This document shows positions 34,552 to 43,348 of a DNA stretch of 64,000 nt, piece by piece. How positions within the stretch are numbered: the first letter of the stretch is position 1; each line of letters opens with the position of its first letter. Both the position numbers and the translations under genes were made by a program. The notes beneath the pieces are model-generated. The model ran no database searches. It was not told the DNA's origin and saw only the letters and a list, made by a program, of their open reading frames with translations. The DNA is from Bacteroidota bacterium (GTDB taxonomy: Bacteria; Bacteroidota; Bacteroidia; UKL13-3). The stretch lies in the NCBI GenBank assembly GCA_027488905.1, contig JAIYAT010000035.1, positions 434,001-498,000 on the forward strand, given 5' to 3'.

Positions 34552-36441
34552 ATGAACCAAGAGTTGGAAAATGTAAGCAATGAACCAATGGAAGAAATAA
34601 CTCCTATGGTAAATGAGCCGCAAATGGAAGTAACAGAGACCTTCCATGTAGCAGAATTAATTGATGAAGAGAACGAATTAGATGTAGTTGAAGAACTACC
34701 TGATTACAGTCTTTTTAGCAAAGAGGATTTGCTAAAAGCCGCCTTAGAAGCAGCTGCTAGCAAACAAATCGACGAAGCGCTCTTGGTTTTTAAAACTATT
34801 AGACCCTTTTTAGAACAACAAATTTCAGAAGAAAAAGCTGAAGCTTTAGCGAAGTTTATTGAAGAAGGTGGCGAAAAAGACAACTTCGAATTCAAGGCAG
34901 ATGCGAATAAAGAAGCTTTTAACAAGGCTTTCCAAGAGTTAAAGCTTAAAAAAGAAGATGCTAAAAGACGTCAAGAAGAAGAGAAAAAAGAAAATCTTCG
35001 GAAGAAAGAGGCAATTTTAGAAGAAATTAAAAAGCTAAATGATTCTGAAGAAACAGCTAACAGCATCAAACGTCTCAAAGAATTGCAAGCCGAATGGAAG
35101 CTTATCAAAAATGTTCCTAAAGAAAATATAGATTCTCTTTGGGAAAGTTATAGGGTATTAATTGAAATATTCTACGATAGACTTTCAATTAACAATGAAC
35201 TTAAAGAACTGGATCGTAGCAAAAATCTTGGACTCAAAATAGAATTGATATCAAAGGTGAATGAGTTATTGTCGGAACCAAATATAAAAAAGGCACTCAT
35301 TGGCGCTAAAAAACTTCAAGAAGAATGGAGGTATATTGGTCCTGTAGACCGTGAAGCATCTGAAGATATTTGGAATCGTTTTAAAACTGAAGTAGATAAA
35401 GTTTATGCTCAGATAAAAGAAAAAACTGAAGCATTAGAATCAGTTAGGCAAGAAAACCTTGCCAAAAAGCAAGAGTTATTGTTGAAAGCCAAAGAAATGG
35501 CAGATTTCAAAACCACCCGCATAAAGGATTGGATGGAACAAAGCCTAGCAGCCAATGAATTAATGGAAGCTTGGAGAAAAATTGGACATGTTCCTATGTC
35601 GGTTCGCGACCAAGTTTGGAATGAATTTAGAGAGGCGAGAAACAGCTTTTTTAACAACAAAAACGTATTCTTTAAAAGTATGCATGCCGAACGCAATGCA
35701 AACTTAAAAGCCAAAGAAGAACTTTGTGTAAGGGCTGAAACCATTGCAGCAAATCCAATAGATTGGGCCAAATTGACTGAAGAAATTAAAAAGCTTCAAG
35801 AAGATTGGAAAAAAATTGGCATGGCCCCTGAAAAGGTAAATGACGCAGTTTGGAAAAGATTTAGATCAGCATGCGACAGTTTCTTCGAAAAGAAATCTGA
35901 ACGTTATGCTTCGCAACAACAAGAGCAAATTCAAAACTTAGAAGCCAAAAGTGCTTTGATAGAAAAGCTTGAAACCTTGAGTAATAGTGAACAAGAAAAC
36001 AACTTATTCAATGAGCTCAGACAAATTCAAAGTGAATGGAACGGAATTGGTTATGTCCCTGCAAAAAACAAAGACGCTATTACCAAGAAATACAATGAAT
36101 TATTAGACAAGTTGTATGGTAAAAACAAACAACTAAATAAAGATTCAAGAGAAGACCGAGAAAAACAAAATTTTGAATTTTTGGCAAACTCTCCTAATGG
36201 CTCACAAAAGCTTCAAAGAGAAGAAAAAGTATTAATGGAGCGCATACGTGGCTTGAAAAAAGACATTGAAACTTGGGACAATAACTTAGGATTCTTCAAA
36301 GGCGGAAACCAAAAGAATCCTTTGGCAGAGCAAATTCTAGCTAAAATTGAAATCGCTCACAAGCACATTGCAGGGTTGGAAGAAAAGGTAAAAATGTTGA
36401 GAGACATCAAAAACAAACCCGCTGATACGATCGAATCCTAA
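34552..36441 (+). CDS. DUF349 repeat protein
   Basis: 629 residues, strongly charged and almost entirely helical. After an acidic N-terminus there are about five DUF349 repeats of ~70 residues, each with a pattern like 'LQAEWKLIKNVPKENIDSLWESYR', 'LQEEWRYIGPVDREASEDIWNRFK', 'LMEAWRKIGHVPMSVRDQVWNEFR' and 'LQEDWKKIGMAPEKVNDAVWKRFR'. There is no signal peptide or membrane span. The family is widespread in Bacteroidota; its function is unknown. The methyltransferase gene starts three bases after its stop, so they are probably one operon. Confidence 0.92.
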   Translation: MNQELENVSNEPMEEITPMVNEPQMEVTETFHVAELIDEENELDVVEELPDYSLFSKEDLLKAALEAAASKQIDEALLVFKTIRPFLEQQISEEKAEALAKFIEEGGEKDNFEFKADANKEAFNKAFQELKLKKEDAKRRQEEEKKENLRKKEAILEEIKKLNDSEETANSIKRLKELQAEWKLIKNVPKENIDSLWESYRVLIEIFYDRLSINNELKELDRSKNLGLKIELISKVNELLSEPNIKKALIGAKKLQEEWRYIGPVDREASEDIWNRFKTEVDKVYAQIKEKTEALESVRQENLAKKQELLLKAKEMADFKTTRIKDWMEQSLAANELMEAWRKIGHVPMSVRDQVWNEFREARNSFFNNKNVFFKSMHAERNANLKAKEELCVRAETIAANPIDWAKLTEEIKKLQEDWKKIGMAPEKVNDAVWKRFRSACDSFFEKKSERYASQQQEQIQNLEAKSALIEKLETLSNSEQENNLFNELRQIQSEWNGIGYVPAKNKDAITKKYNELLDKLYGKNKQLNKDSREDREKQNFEFLANSPNGSQKLQREEKVLMERIRGLKKDIETWDNNLGFFKGGNQKNPLAEQILAKIEIAHKHIAGLEEKVKMLRDIKNKPADTIES

Positions 36442-36444
36442 CCC

Positions 36445-37224
36445 TTGAGCGGGCTAAATACACATTATTTAAAACACTTAATGCAGCACTATCTTACGGC
36501 AACCCGTATAGATGTGCTGCATTCTCCTTTTGTATTTGAGCTCTATCAAAATTGTATCGCTAAAGAATCAAATCTAGGTCAATACCAAAACATCGAAAAA
36601 ATTAGGGAGCACCTTCGCTCGGTTCAAACCGAAATAAATTTTGAAGACTTTGGTGCCTCCCAAAAAAGCCGGACTGTAACAGTTAAAGAACTTGCCAAGC
36701 AACATTTGAAACCGGCAAGAATTGGACAAATTTTAAATAGAATCATTCAGTTTAAAAACTATTATTCTGTATTAGAACTTGGAACATCTTTAGGAATCAC
36801 AGCCTGTTATTTAGCAAATTCACCCAATGCCCATTTAACCACGCTTGAAGGCAGCAAAGCGGTTTGGGAGCAAGCCCAGCTTACCTTTGAAAAAGCTGAA
36901 TTAGGTCCAAAAATAGTAAGCCAGTTAGGTACTTTCGACAGCCTATTACCCGCATTAATTCAAAAGCAACCTCAGTATGATTTAATTTTTATTGACGGCA
37001 ACCATAGCTACGAAGCAACCTTGAGGTATGTAGAAATGTTAAGTCCTTTACTTTCTAAAAATGGTCTTCTCATTTTAGATGACATTTACTGGAGTCCAGG
37101 TATGACAATGGCTTGGAGAGAAACAAGAGAGAAATTTACAGTGAGCATTGACTTGTTTTTTATTGGCATTTTAAGTAACCGTATCGGCCAAGTTAAAGAA
37201 GATTTTAAATTGAGGGTTTGGTAG
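36445..37224 (+). CDS. Class I SAM-dependent methyltransferase (O-methyltransferase-like)
   Basis: 259 residues. The N-terminus 'HYLTATRIDVLHSPFVFELYQNC' matches the start of a Bacteroidota methyltransferase family. The SAM-binding site follows: 'YSVLELGTSLGITACYLA' (motif I), 'LTTLEGSK' (acidic ribose ligand), 'YDLIFIDGNHSYEATLRYVEML' and 'LLILDDIYW'. The substrate is unknown. The start is probably TTG at 36445, because the ATG at 36481 comes after conserved-looking residues. It follows the DUF349 gene by three bases. Confidence 0.85.
   Translation: MSGLNTHYLKHLMQHYLTATRIDVLHSPFVFELYQNCIAKESNLGQYQNIEKIREHLRSVQTEINFEDFGASQKSRTVTVKELAKQHLKPARIGQILNRIIQFKNYYSVLELGTSLGITACYLANSPNAHLTTLEGSKAVWEQAQLTFEKAELGPKIVSQLGTFDSLLPALIQKQPQYDLIFIDGNHSYEATLRYVEMLSPLLSKNGLLILDDIYWSPGMTMAWRETREKFTVSIDLFFIGILSNRIGQVKEDFKLRVW
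36621..36630 (+). repeat. GGTTCAAACC dispersed decamer
   Basis: Inside the methyltransferase gene, read as G GTT CAA ACC (Val-Gln-Thr). Flanks make a longer near-palindrome TCGGTTCAAACCGA. Confidence 0.8.
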
Positions 37225-37235
37225 AAACTGAAATT

Positions 37236-37622
37236 TTACCAAATTACTTTTACTTCTTTATACAATAGAAAATTATTGTCTTTAGATATTATAGTTAGAT
37301 TTTCGAATATACATTGTGAAATTATAATTCTATCAAAAGGATCTCTATGGTGATTTTCAAGTTGATTTAACCTAATTATATGTTCAAAGTCAATCGCAAG
37401 GAGCTCTATATCGTTTTTATATATTTCATGTTTTAAATCCTCTAAACTCACATCTAATTTCAACTTACCTAAATTAAGCTTTATTGTTATTTCCCAAATA
37501 GAGGCAATACTCAAATAAAGCTTGTTTGCCTCATTTTCAATTTTTTCTCTCGCAATAACTGAAAGATTTTCGTTGCCTTGTAGGAACCAAAGAAATGAAT
37601 GAGTATCTAATAAAAACTCCAC
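37236..37622 (-). CDS. PIN-domain toxin (VapC-like, COG3744 type)
   Basis: 128 residues. Acidic active-site residues are visible in 'FLLDTHSFLWFL' (first Asp), 'SIASIWEITIKLNLGKL' (Glu), 'DPFDRIIISQC' (Asp pair) and 'TIISKDNNF' (last Asp). PIN toxins of this type cleave RNA. The start is GTG at 37622, whose first G is the last base of the antitoxin TAG, a one-base overlap. This tight coupling with the DUF2281-like gene is typical of type II toxin-antitoxin pairs. The DNA is more AT-rich than the neighbouring housekeeping genes, consistent with a mobile origin. Confidence 0.88.
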   Translation of the reverse strand: MEFLLDTHSFLWFLQGNENLSVIAREKIENEANKLYLSIASIWEITIKLNLGKLKLDVSLEDLKHEIYKNDIELLAIDFEHIIRLNQLENHHRDPFDRIIISQCIFENLTIISKDNNFLLYKEVKVIW

Positions 37623-37843
37623 TACATGAAGGATTTAAAATCCTCTATAGGTGCGTCAAAATCTTCTGATAGAAAAATCTTTCCTTTTAAACTTCCAAAC
37701 TCTCTTTTACCCTTATTTTTTGTTTCATTTGAAAAAGTCTCACTTTTAGATTTCTCTAATAGCTTATCAATAAAGTTTTTCACCTCCACCTTTAATTTTT
37801 TAGGAAGTGTTTCTATTATATTATATAAAGATAGGGAGGACAT
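37622..37843 (-). CDS. Antitoxin, DUF2281-like
   Basis: 73 residues, first gene of the toxin-antitoxin pair. The N-terminal half 'LYNIIETLPKKLKVEVKNFIDKLLEKSK' fits the DUF2281 pattern. The C-terminal 'REFGSLKGKIFLSEDFDAPIEDFKSFM' is the usual toxin-binding tail ('FG..KG.I.ms.DFD.PL.dF..Y'). It should neutralise the PIN toxin and repress their shared promoter in the spacer at 37844-38007. Confidence 0.85.
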   Translation of the reverse strand: MSSLSLYNIIETLPKKLKVEVKNFIDKLLEKSKSETFSNETKNKGKREFGSLKGKIFLSEDFDAPIEDFKSFM

Positions 37844-38007
37844 TTTATTATTGCTTATTCAAAAATAGTAAATTTACAGAATGTAAAAACAGAATTAAGT
37901 AGAATTAAATATCAATAACACGATTTAAACAATCGATATGAAGTTCTGTCCAATTCAAATTACTCATTCTGCTTGAAACTTCATCAGATTTCCCTTAAGT
38001 TCGAGCC

Positions 38008-40677
38008 ATGACAGCACGTATTAAAATTGGGATATTTTTTGGCGGAAATAGCCGCGAGAGAGAAGTTTCTTTTGCCGGTGGCAGAACCGTTTACGACAAC
38101 CTAGATAAAACGCTATTTGAACCCGTTCCAATTTTTGTTGATTCCTTTAACAACTTCATTTTGCTCGATTGGCACTTTATCTACAAAGGCTCTATTAGAG
38201 ACTTCTACCCTCCTGTTCAGTTTTTACCTGAAACAAAAATTGACGTGCAAGTATATGCCGAAAACATAGCCACAGCCTACGTTGACAATGGCAAAGCTAT
38301 GGCTACCAAAATTGGTAAAATCATAAAAGCAGAAGGATTAAAAGACATCTTAGATTTTGCTTTTTTGGCCCTGCATGGCAATTTTGGCGAAGATGGAACT
38401 TTGCAAGGCTTGCTAGAATGGCAAGGTATTCCATATAGCGGTTCTGGCATTTTACCTTCTGCTTTAGGCATGAACAAACGCCTTCAGAAAGAATGGATGC
38501 AGGCTGCTGGCTTGCCAATTCCAAAGTATATCAGTCTGCAAAGAAATGCACTAACAGAAGCACGAAAAGCATTTAATCAAGCCAAGAAAACAGTAGGCCT
38601 TCCTTTTGTGATCAAACCCGCCAATCAAGGCAGTTCTGTAGGCGTGAGCGTCATTCAAGACGACAATCTTGAAGCCTTTGAACTCGCCCTACTAAAGGCG
38701 TTTTTTGTGCAAACCATTAAAGCCAAAGAATGGAGCTCCAAATCAAAGACAGAAAAAGTTCAGTGGCTTCAAAAAATCACAGATGTAAAAGAAGGTGTTG
38801 GATTGCCTGCCTTTGTGAACCAAAAACTAATTCATCACCCAGAAGAATTATTTAAGGTTTTAGAATCACAGTCTAAAAAAGGGAATGAGGTAAGTATTGA
38901 AAGCATTTACAGCGAAACCGAATGTTTAATTGAATCATTTATAGAAGGCAGAGAATTCTCTTGTATCGTGCTTAGAAATGAAGATGGTTCTGCCGTGGCA
39001 TTACCTCCTACCGAAATTGTGAAAGGCAGCGAAGTATATGATTACAAAAGTAAGTATCTACCAGGAAGAAGCAGAAAAATTACCCCAATCGATTTAGACG
39101 AAAAAGGAATTCAGAACATTAGAAAAGCATGTGCGCATTTGTTTAATTTCTTCAACTTTCATGTCTATGCGCGCATTGATGGTTTCTTGAGCAAAGATGG
39201 CCAATTGTTTTTAAATGACCCAAATACAACCTCGGGTATGATGCCTTCTTCCTTTTTCTTTCATCAAGCGGCAGAAATTGGTTTGAACCCAAGCCAATTT
39301 TTAACGTATATCATTAGAACTTCCTTGAAAGAAAGGGTGAACAGCCAATCCATCCATTATAAACATGCTGAATTATTAGCAGGTTTAAATAAATTATTGA
39401 GCCTAAACAAAAGTAAAAAAGCCAATAAAAAGCGCGTGGCTGTGCTCATGGGAGGCTATAGCACAGAAAGACATATCTCAGTAGAAAGTGGCAGAAACAT
39501 TTATGAGAAACTAGCTTCCTCCGACACTTATGCCCCTTTTCCAGTATTTGTAACGGGCAATGATGAGGCACATGAATTGTACTTGTTGCCGATTAACATC
39601 ATGCTTAAAGACAATGCAGATGATATCAAAGAAAAAGTAATGCATTATCACCGTCCAGCCATAATGCAAAAAATAGCAGAAGAATGCAAAGACCTGCTAG
39701 CGTTGTACAGTCAGGGTGGGCTGTTTGAACCAAAAATGATTACGTATGCAGAACTCAAAAAAATGTCGGATGCAGTGTTTATTGCGCTTCATGGCAGACC
39801 GGGAGAAGACGGAACGGTTCAAAAAGAATTAAATAAATTAAAGATTCCATTTAATGGTTCTGATGTGGCCAGTTCACAAATTACCATCAATAAATTTGAC
39901 ACCAATGCCTTGCTTAAAAAGAAAGGATTTTTGGTGGCAGAACATTATTTGGTGCAAGAAAATGAGTGGAAAGAACAAGCCGAAAAAATTATTGCAAAGA
40001 TTGAGAAAATAGGCTATCCACTTATTGCCAAGCCTGCTGATGATGGATGTAGCAGTGCCGTAAAAAAGATTAAAAATCGCGCCGAACTAGAAAACTATGC
40101 AAGTGGTGTATTTAGACCAGCATTGGAGATAAGTGCCGAACTTAGGAGCTTGCTCATGCTTTCTGAAAAAGAAGAGTTTCCAAAAAAACGCTTCTTTTTA
40201 GTAGAGAAATTTGTAGAAAAAGGCAAAGCCCAACATTTCTTAGAAGTAACAGGTGGCATGCTTACCTCTTACAAAGGCAACAAGTTACAGTACGAAACTT
40301 TTGAACCCAGCGAAACCTTGGCAGAAAGCGAAATACTAAGTTTAGAAGAAAAGTTTTTAGCCGGCCAAGGACAAAATATCACTCCTGCTAGGTATGCAAA
40401 AACGCCTAGGCTCAACCAAAACATTAGCAAAAAAGTACAAGAAGTTTTAAAGGCTGGAGCGAAAGCATTAGGTGTAGAAGGCTATTGCAGAATAGATGCA
40501 TTTGTGAGAATATATGCAAACAATCATATTGAAGTAATCTTCATCGAAGTTAATTCATTACCAGGCATGACACCCGCCACCGCAATCTTTCATCAATGTG
40601 CCTTAAACGGCTATAAGCCTTATGAGTTTATTGATAAGATATTGCAGTTTGGGGAAGAACGATTGTATAGGAAATAA
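38008..40677 (+). CDS. Tandem double D-alanine-D-alanine ligase-like ATP-grasp protein
   Basis: 889 residues made of two complete Ddl-like units, about 1-465 and 473-889; single Ddl is ~310-370. Each begins with the Ddl signature ('GGNSREREVSFAGGRTVY'; 'GGYSTERHISVESGRNIY') and has 'LHGNFGEDGTLQ' or 'LHGRPGEDGTVQ'. Unit 1 keeps the loop 'QGSSVGVSV' and the 'KSKYLPG' tyrosine but has 'NDPNTTSGMM' where 'ExNxxPGMT' is usual (Glu to Asp). Unit 2 keeps 'IEVNSLPGMTPAT' but has 'DGCSSAV' for GSSVG and 'EKFLAG' (Tyr to Phe). It may make D-Ala-D-Ala or a related dipeptide; the split of defects suggests specialised halves. A 22-bp gap leads to the MBOAT gene. Confidence 0.85.
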   Translation: MTARIKIGIFFGGNSREREVSFAGGRTVYDNLDKTLFEPVPIFVDSFNNFILLDWHFIYKGSIRDFYPPVQFLPETKIDVQVYAENIATAYVDNGKAMATKIGKIIKAEGLKDILDFAFLALHGNFGEDGTLQGLLEWQGIPYSGSGILPSALGMNKRLQKEWMQAAGLPIPKYISLQRNALTEARKAFNQAKKTVGLPFVIKPANQGSSVGVSVIQDDNLEAFELALLKAFFVQTIKAKEWSSKSKTEKVQWLQKITDVKEGVGLPAFVNQKLIHHPEELFKVLESQSKKGNEVSIESIYSETECLIESFIEGREFSCIVLRNEDGSAVALPPTEIVKGSEVYDYKSKYLPGRSRKITPIDLDEKGIQNIRKACAHLFNFFNFHVYARIDGFLSKDGQLFLNDPNTTSGMMPSSFFFHQAAEIGLNPSQFLTYIIRTSLKERVNSQSIHYKHAELLAGLNKLLSLNKSKKANKKRVAVLMGGYSTERHISVESGRNIYEKLASSDTYAPFPVFVTGNDEAHELYLLPINIMLKDNADDIKEKVMHYHRPAIMQKIAEECKDLLALYSQGGLFEPKMITYAELKKMSDAVFIALHGRPGEDGTVQKELNKLKIPFNGSDVASSQITINKFDTNALLKKKGFLVAEHYLVQENEWKEQAEKIIAKIEKIGYPLIAKPADDGCSSAVKKIKNRAELENYASGVFRPALEISAELRSLLMLSEKEEFPKKRFFLVEKFVEKGKAQHFLEVTGGMLTSYKGNKLQYETFEPSETLAESEILSLEEKFLAGQGQNITPARYAKTPRLNQNISKKVQEVLKAGAKALGVEGYCRIDAFVRIYANNHIEVIFIEVNSLPGMTPATAIFHQCALNGYKPYEFIDKILQFGEERLYRK
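39280..39289 (+). repeat. GGTTTGAACC dispersed decamer
   Basis: Inside unit 1 of the Ddl-like gene, read as GGT TTG AAC C (Gly-Leu-Asn). Confidence 0.8.
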
Positions 40678-40699
40678 TTGGGGCATTAATTAAAATAAT

Positions 40700-42148
40700 A
40701 TGCTATTTAATACCCTTGAATATTTACTTTTTCTCCCAATAGTATTCTTATTATATTGGGGCTTTAATAGAAAAGACTGTAAACTACAAAATCTAATTTT
40801 AATTATAGCAAGTTACTTTTTTTATGCTTGTTGGGATTGGCGTTTTATGTTTCTATTAATATTCTCCACGTTACTAGACTATTTTAGTGGTATAAAGATT
40901 CATCAGGCTGAAAATACAAGTGAGAAAAAAAGATGGCTATGGCTAAGTATATTAATTAATTTAGGATTTCTAGGCGTTTTTAAATATTATAATTTTTTTA
41001 TAACATCATTAACAGATGGTTTGAGCATAATTGGTATTCAAGAAAACTTTGTTTTACTTAATATAATATTACCTGTTGGCATATCATTTTATACCTTCCA
41101 TGGCTTATCCTATATAATTGATATTTATTATGGAAGAATTAAACCTGAAATGAACTTCGTAAATTACTCAGTATTTGTGAGTTTCTTCCCATTACTAGTT
41201 GCTGGTCCAATTGAAAGAGCGACACATTTATTGCCTCAAATATCGAGAAAAAGAACTTTCAATTATACAATGGCAAGTGATGGACTAAAGCAAATTCTTT
41301 GGGGTTTGTTTAAGAAAATTGTGATTGCTGACAACTGTGCAGAATTTGCAAATACTATATTTAATAATCACTCAAACTACGCTGGCAGTGTGTTGGTTCT
41401 TGGCGCCATTTTTTTTACTTTTCAAATTTATTGTGATTTTTCAGGCTACTCAGATATCGCAATCGGTTCTGCAAAATTATTAGGAATAAACCTAATTAGA
41501 AATTTTGCATATCCTTACTTTTCAAGAGATATAGCAGAATTCTGGAGAAGATGGCACATTTCACTTTCCTCTTGGTTCAAGGATTATGTCTATATACCTT
41601 TAGGTGGAAGTAAAGGTGGTATTTGGAATAATATTAGAAACATATTGATAATTTTTTTGATAAGTGGTTTTTGGCATGGCGCAAATTGGACATTTATATT
41701 TTGGGGTCTAGTGAATGCTATTTATATTCTACCATCAATATTTTTCAATACAAATCGGAACAATTTAGAAATTGTTGCAGCAGGCAGAAAAATTCCTACT
41801 TTGAAAGAGTTGATGAGTATCATTCAAACTTTCAGCCTTACTGCATTTGCCTGGATTTTCTTTCGCGCAGAAAACTTAAAACATGCTTTTGATTACATTT
41901 CTAAAATGTTTTCTTTTTCACTATTTTCCTTACCATATTATCCTGGAATTGGTAAAACTCCATCCACAATTTTTATGATAGTAGTTCTAATAATTATTGA
42001 ATGGATTGGGAGGGAACAACAGTTTGCGATAGAAGATCTAGGTAGGTCATGGAAACGAATTTATCGTTACCTTTTTTATTATATTTTAATCTTAGTTATA
42101 CTATATTTTGGAGGAAAGGAACAAGAATTTATTTACTTCCAATTTTAG
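40700..42148 (+). CDS. MBOAT-family O-acyltransferase (AlgI/DltB-like)
   Basis: 482 residues with about ten to twelve membrane helices. Conserved segments are 'SYFFYACWDWRFMFLLIFSTLLDYFSG', 'LPVGISFYTFHGLSYIIDIY', 'FPLLVAGPIERATHLLPQI', 'YCDFSGYSDIAIG', 'EFWRRWHISLSSWFKDYVYIPLGGSK' and the catalytic histidine in 'ISGFWHGANWTF'. This is the AlgI branch, which moves acyl (usually acetyl) groups across the inner membrane onto surface polysaccharides. The SGNH-type partner gene follows after 3 bp. Confidence 0.94.
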   Translation: MLFNTLEYLLFLPIVFLLYWGFNRKDCKLQNLILIIASYFFYACWDWRFMFLLIFSTLLDYFSGIKIHQAENTSEKKRWLWLSILINLGFLGVFKYYNFFITSLTDGLSIIGIQENFVLLNIILPVGISFYTFHGLSYIIDIYYGRIKPEMNFVNYSVFVSFFPLLVAGPIERATHLLPQISRKRTFNYTMASDGLKQILWGLFKKIVIADNCAEFANTIFNNHSNYAGSVLVLGAIFFTFQIYCDFSGYSDIAIGSAKLLGINLIRNFAYPYFSRDIAEFWRRWHISLSSWFKDYVYIPLGGSKGGIWNNIRNILIIFLISGFWHGANWTFIFWGLVNAIYILPSIFFNTNRNNLEIVAAGRKIPTLKELMSIIQTFSLTAFAWIFFRAENLKHAFDYISKMFSFSLFSLPYYPGIGKTPSTIFMIVVLIIIEWIGREQQFAIEDLGRSWKRIYRYLFYYILILVILYFGGKEQEFIYFQF

Positions 42149-42151
42149 CTT

Positions 42152-43153
42152 ATGAAAAAATTTTTATTCCATTTTTTTACCTTTATTAGCCTGCCTAGCA
42201 TTATAATTACAATGTTAATAGTACCATATGTATTGGCAGACCCATACATGGATTTCAATAACAAAACAAATTTTTCTTGGAAGTATAGTTTCCTAGAATT
42301 AGGTGACCTGTCAACAAAAAAATTAATTAATTCAGAAAAAAAATACAACTCATTTATTTTCGGAAGTAGCAGAACTGTTGGATTATATTCATGCTATTTA
42401 AACAAAGTCATAAAAGATGCAAAGTTTTTTCATTATGGTAATTGGGATGAAACAATTGGTGGGATAAAAGAAAAACTTGAATTAATTGATTCATTAGGAT
42501 TAAAAATTGATAATGTATTTATATACATTGACACAGATAACACTTTCTTTGATCACGGGGAATGTCGCAAATCAGACCATTACTTGCTTACAAAGCAAAA
42601 TAAATTTGATTATTTAAAATCTCATTTTTTAAAATACTATAGCAACTTAACAGAGGATAAAATCAAAATCCTATTGAATAAAGAAATCAAAGGTGCAGAT
42701 TTTCCAAATTGGACCTCTGATTCAGTAACTAATGACTCCTACCATAATTGTCAAGATTCAAGTATTTTGTTAGAATATTCCAATTCAAGAAACGACAATG
42801 GATTTAAACTATATATTGATTCGTTGAAATCTGTTGGATTCTTCTCTAATAGACCAATTCAATTGCAATTCAAAAATCAACAAATTTCAAAGATGGAGGA
42901 AATGATGTTAAAAGATATTAAAAGCTTATTTGACAAACATCAAACCAATTACTATTTAGTTATTACACCCTTATACGATCAGCTCAAGCTTAATAAAATT
43001 GATCACGATATTCTATTAAATATTTTTGGTTCAAGACTTTTTGATTTTTCTGGCAAAAACTACTTCACCAATAACATTTATAATTATCCAGATAAAAAGC
43101 ATTTCCAACATTATATATCTAAATGTATTGCTGATTCAGTTTTAACTAAGTAA
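42152..43153 (+). CDS. SGNH-like partner of the MBOAT acyltransferase
   Basis: 333 residues with one N-terminal membrane helix and an extracytoplasmic domain. 'SFIFGSSRTVGLYS' carries the block I serine of SGNH hydrolases, and 'YNYPDKKHFQHYI' near the C-terminus supplies the DxxH pair. In known systems (AlgI with AlgJ/AlgX, DltB with DltD) such a protein takes the acyl group from the MBOAT protein and puts it on the polymer. Three bases separate it from the MBOAT gene. The acceptor is unknown. Confidence 0.78.
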   Translation: MKKFLFHFFTFISLPSIIITMLIVPYVLADPYMDFNNKTNFSWKYSFLELGDLSTKKLINSEKKYNSFIFGSSRTVGLYSCYLNKVIKDAKFFHYGNWDETIGGIKEKLELIDSLGLKIDNVFIYIDTDNTFFDHGECRKSDHYLLTKQNKFDYLKSHFLKYYSNLTEDKIKILLNKEIKGADFPNWTSDSVTNDSYHNCQDSSILLEYSNSRNDNGFKLYIDSLKSVGFFSNRPIQLQFKNQQISKMEEMMLKDIKSLFDKHQTNYYLVITPLYDQLKLNKIDHDILLNIFGSRLFDFSGKNYFTNNIYNYPDKKHFQHYISKCIADSVLTK

Positions 43154-43348
43154 TTTTTTTTAAGATTTATTAATCTATTCAATGATTTTGGTTGAAAGGA
43201 GTCCTAAAACCTAATATGTTGGTAGTGTTGGATTAACACATAATTTTCCAAGGTTTATCTATAAACGGAACTAGCGGTTAAGCGACCTACTTAGGTTTGC
43301 CTTGTAGAATAATCAAAAACTTTTATCGCCATTTTGAAATAAAATCAA

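Noticed and set aside
37844-38007. CRISPR-like or palindromic operator array in the AT-rich spacer beside the toxin-antitoxin pair
   Set aside because: No regular repeats are present; only scattered short AT-rich similarities.
43154-43348. Possible RNA gene or remnant in the 195-bp spacer before the giant gene
   Set aside because: I found no tRNA-like fold, terminator or readable protein fragment there.
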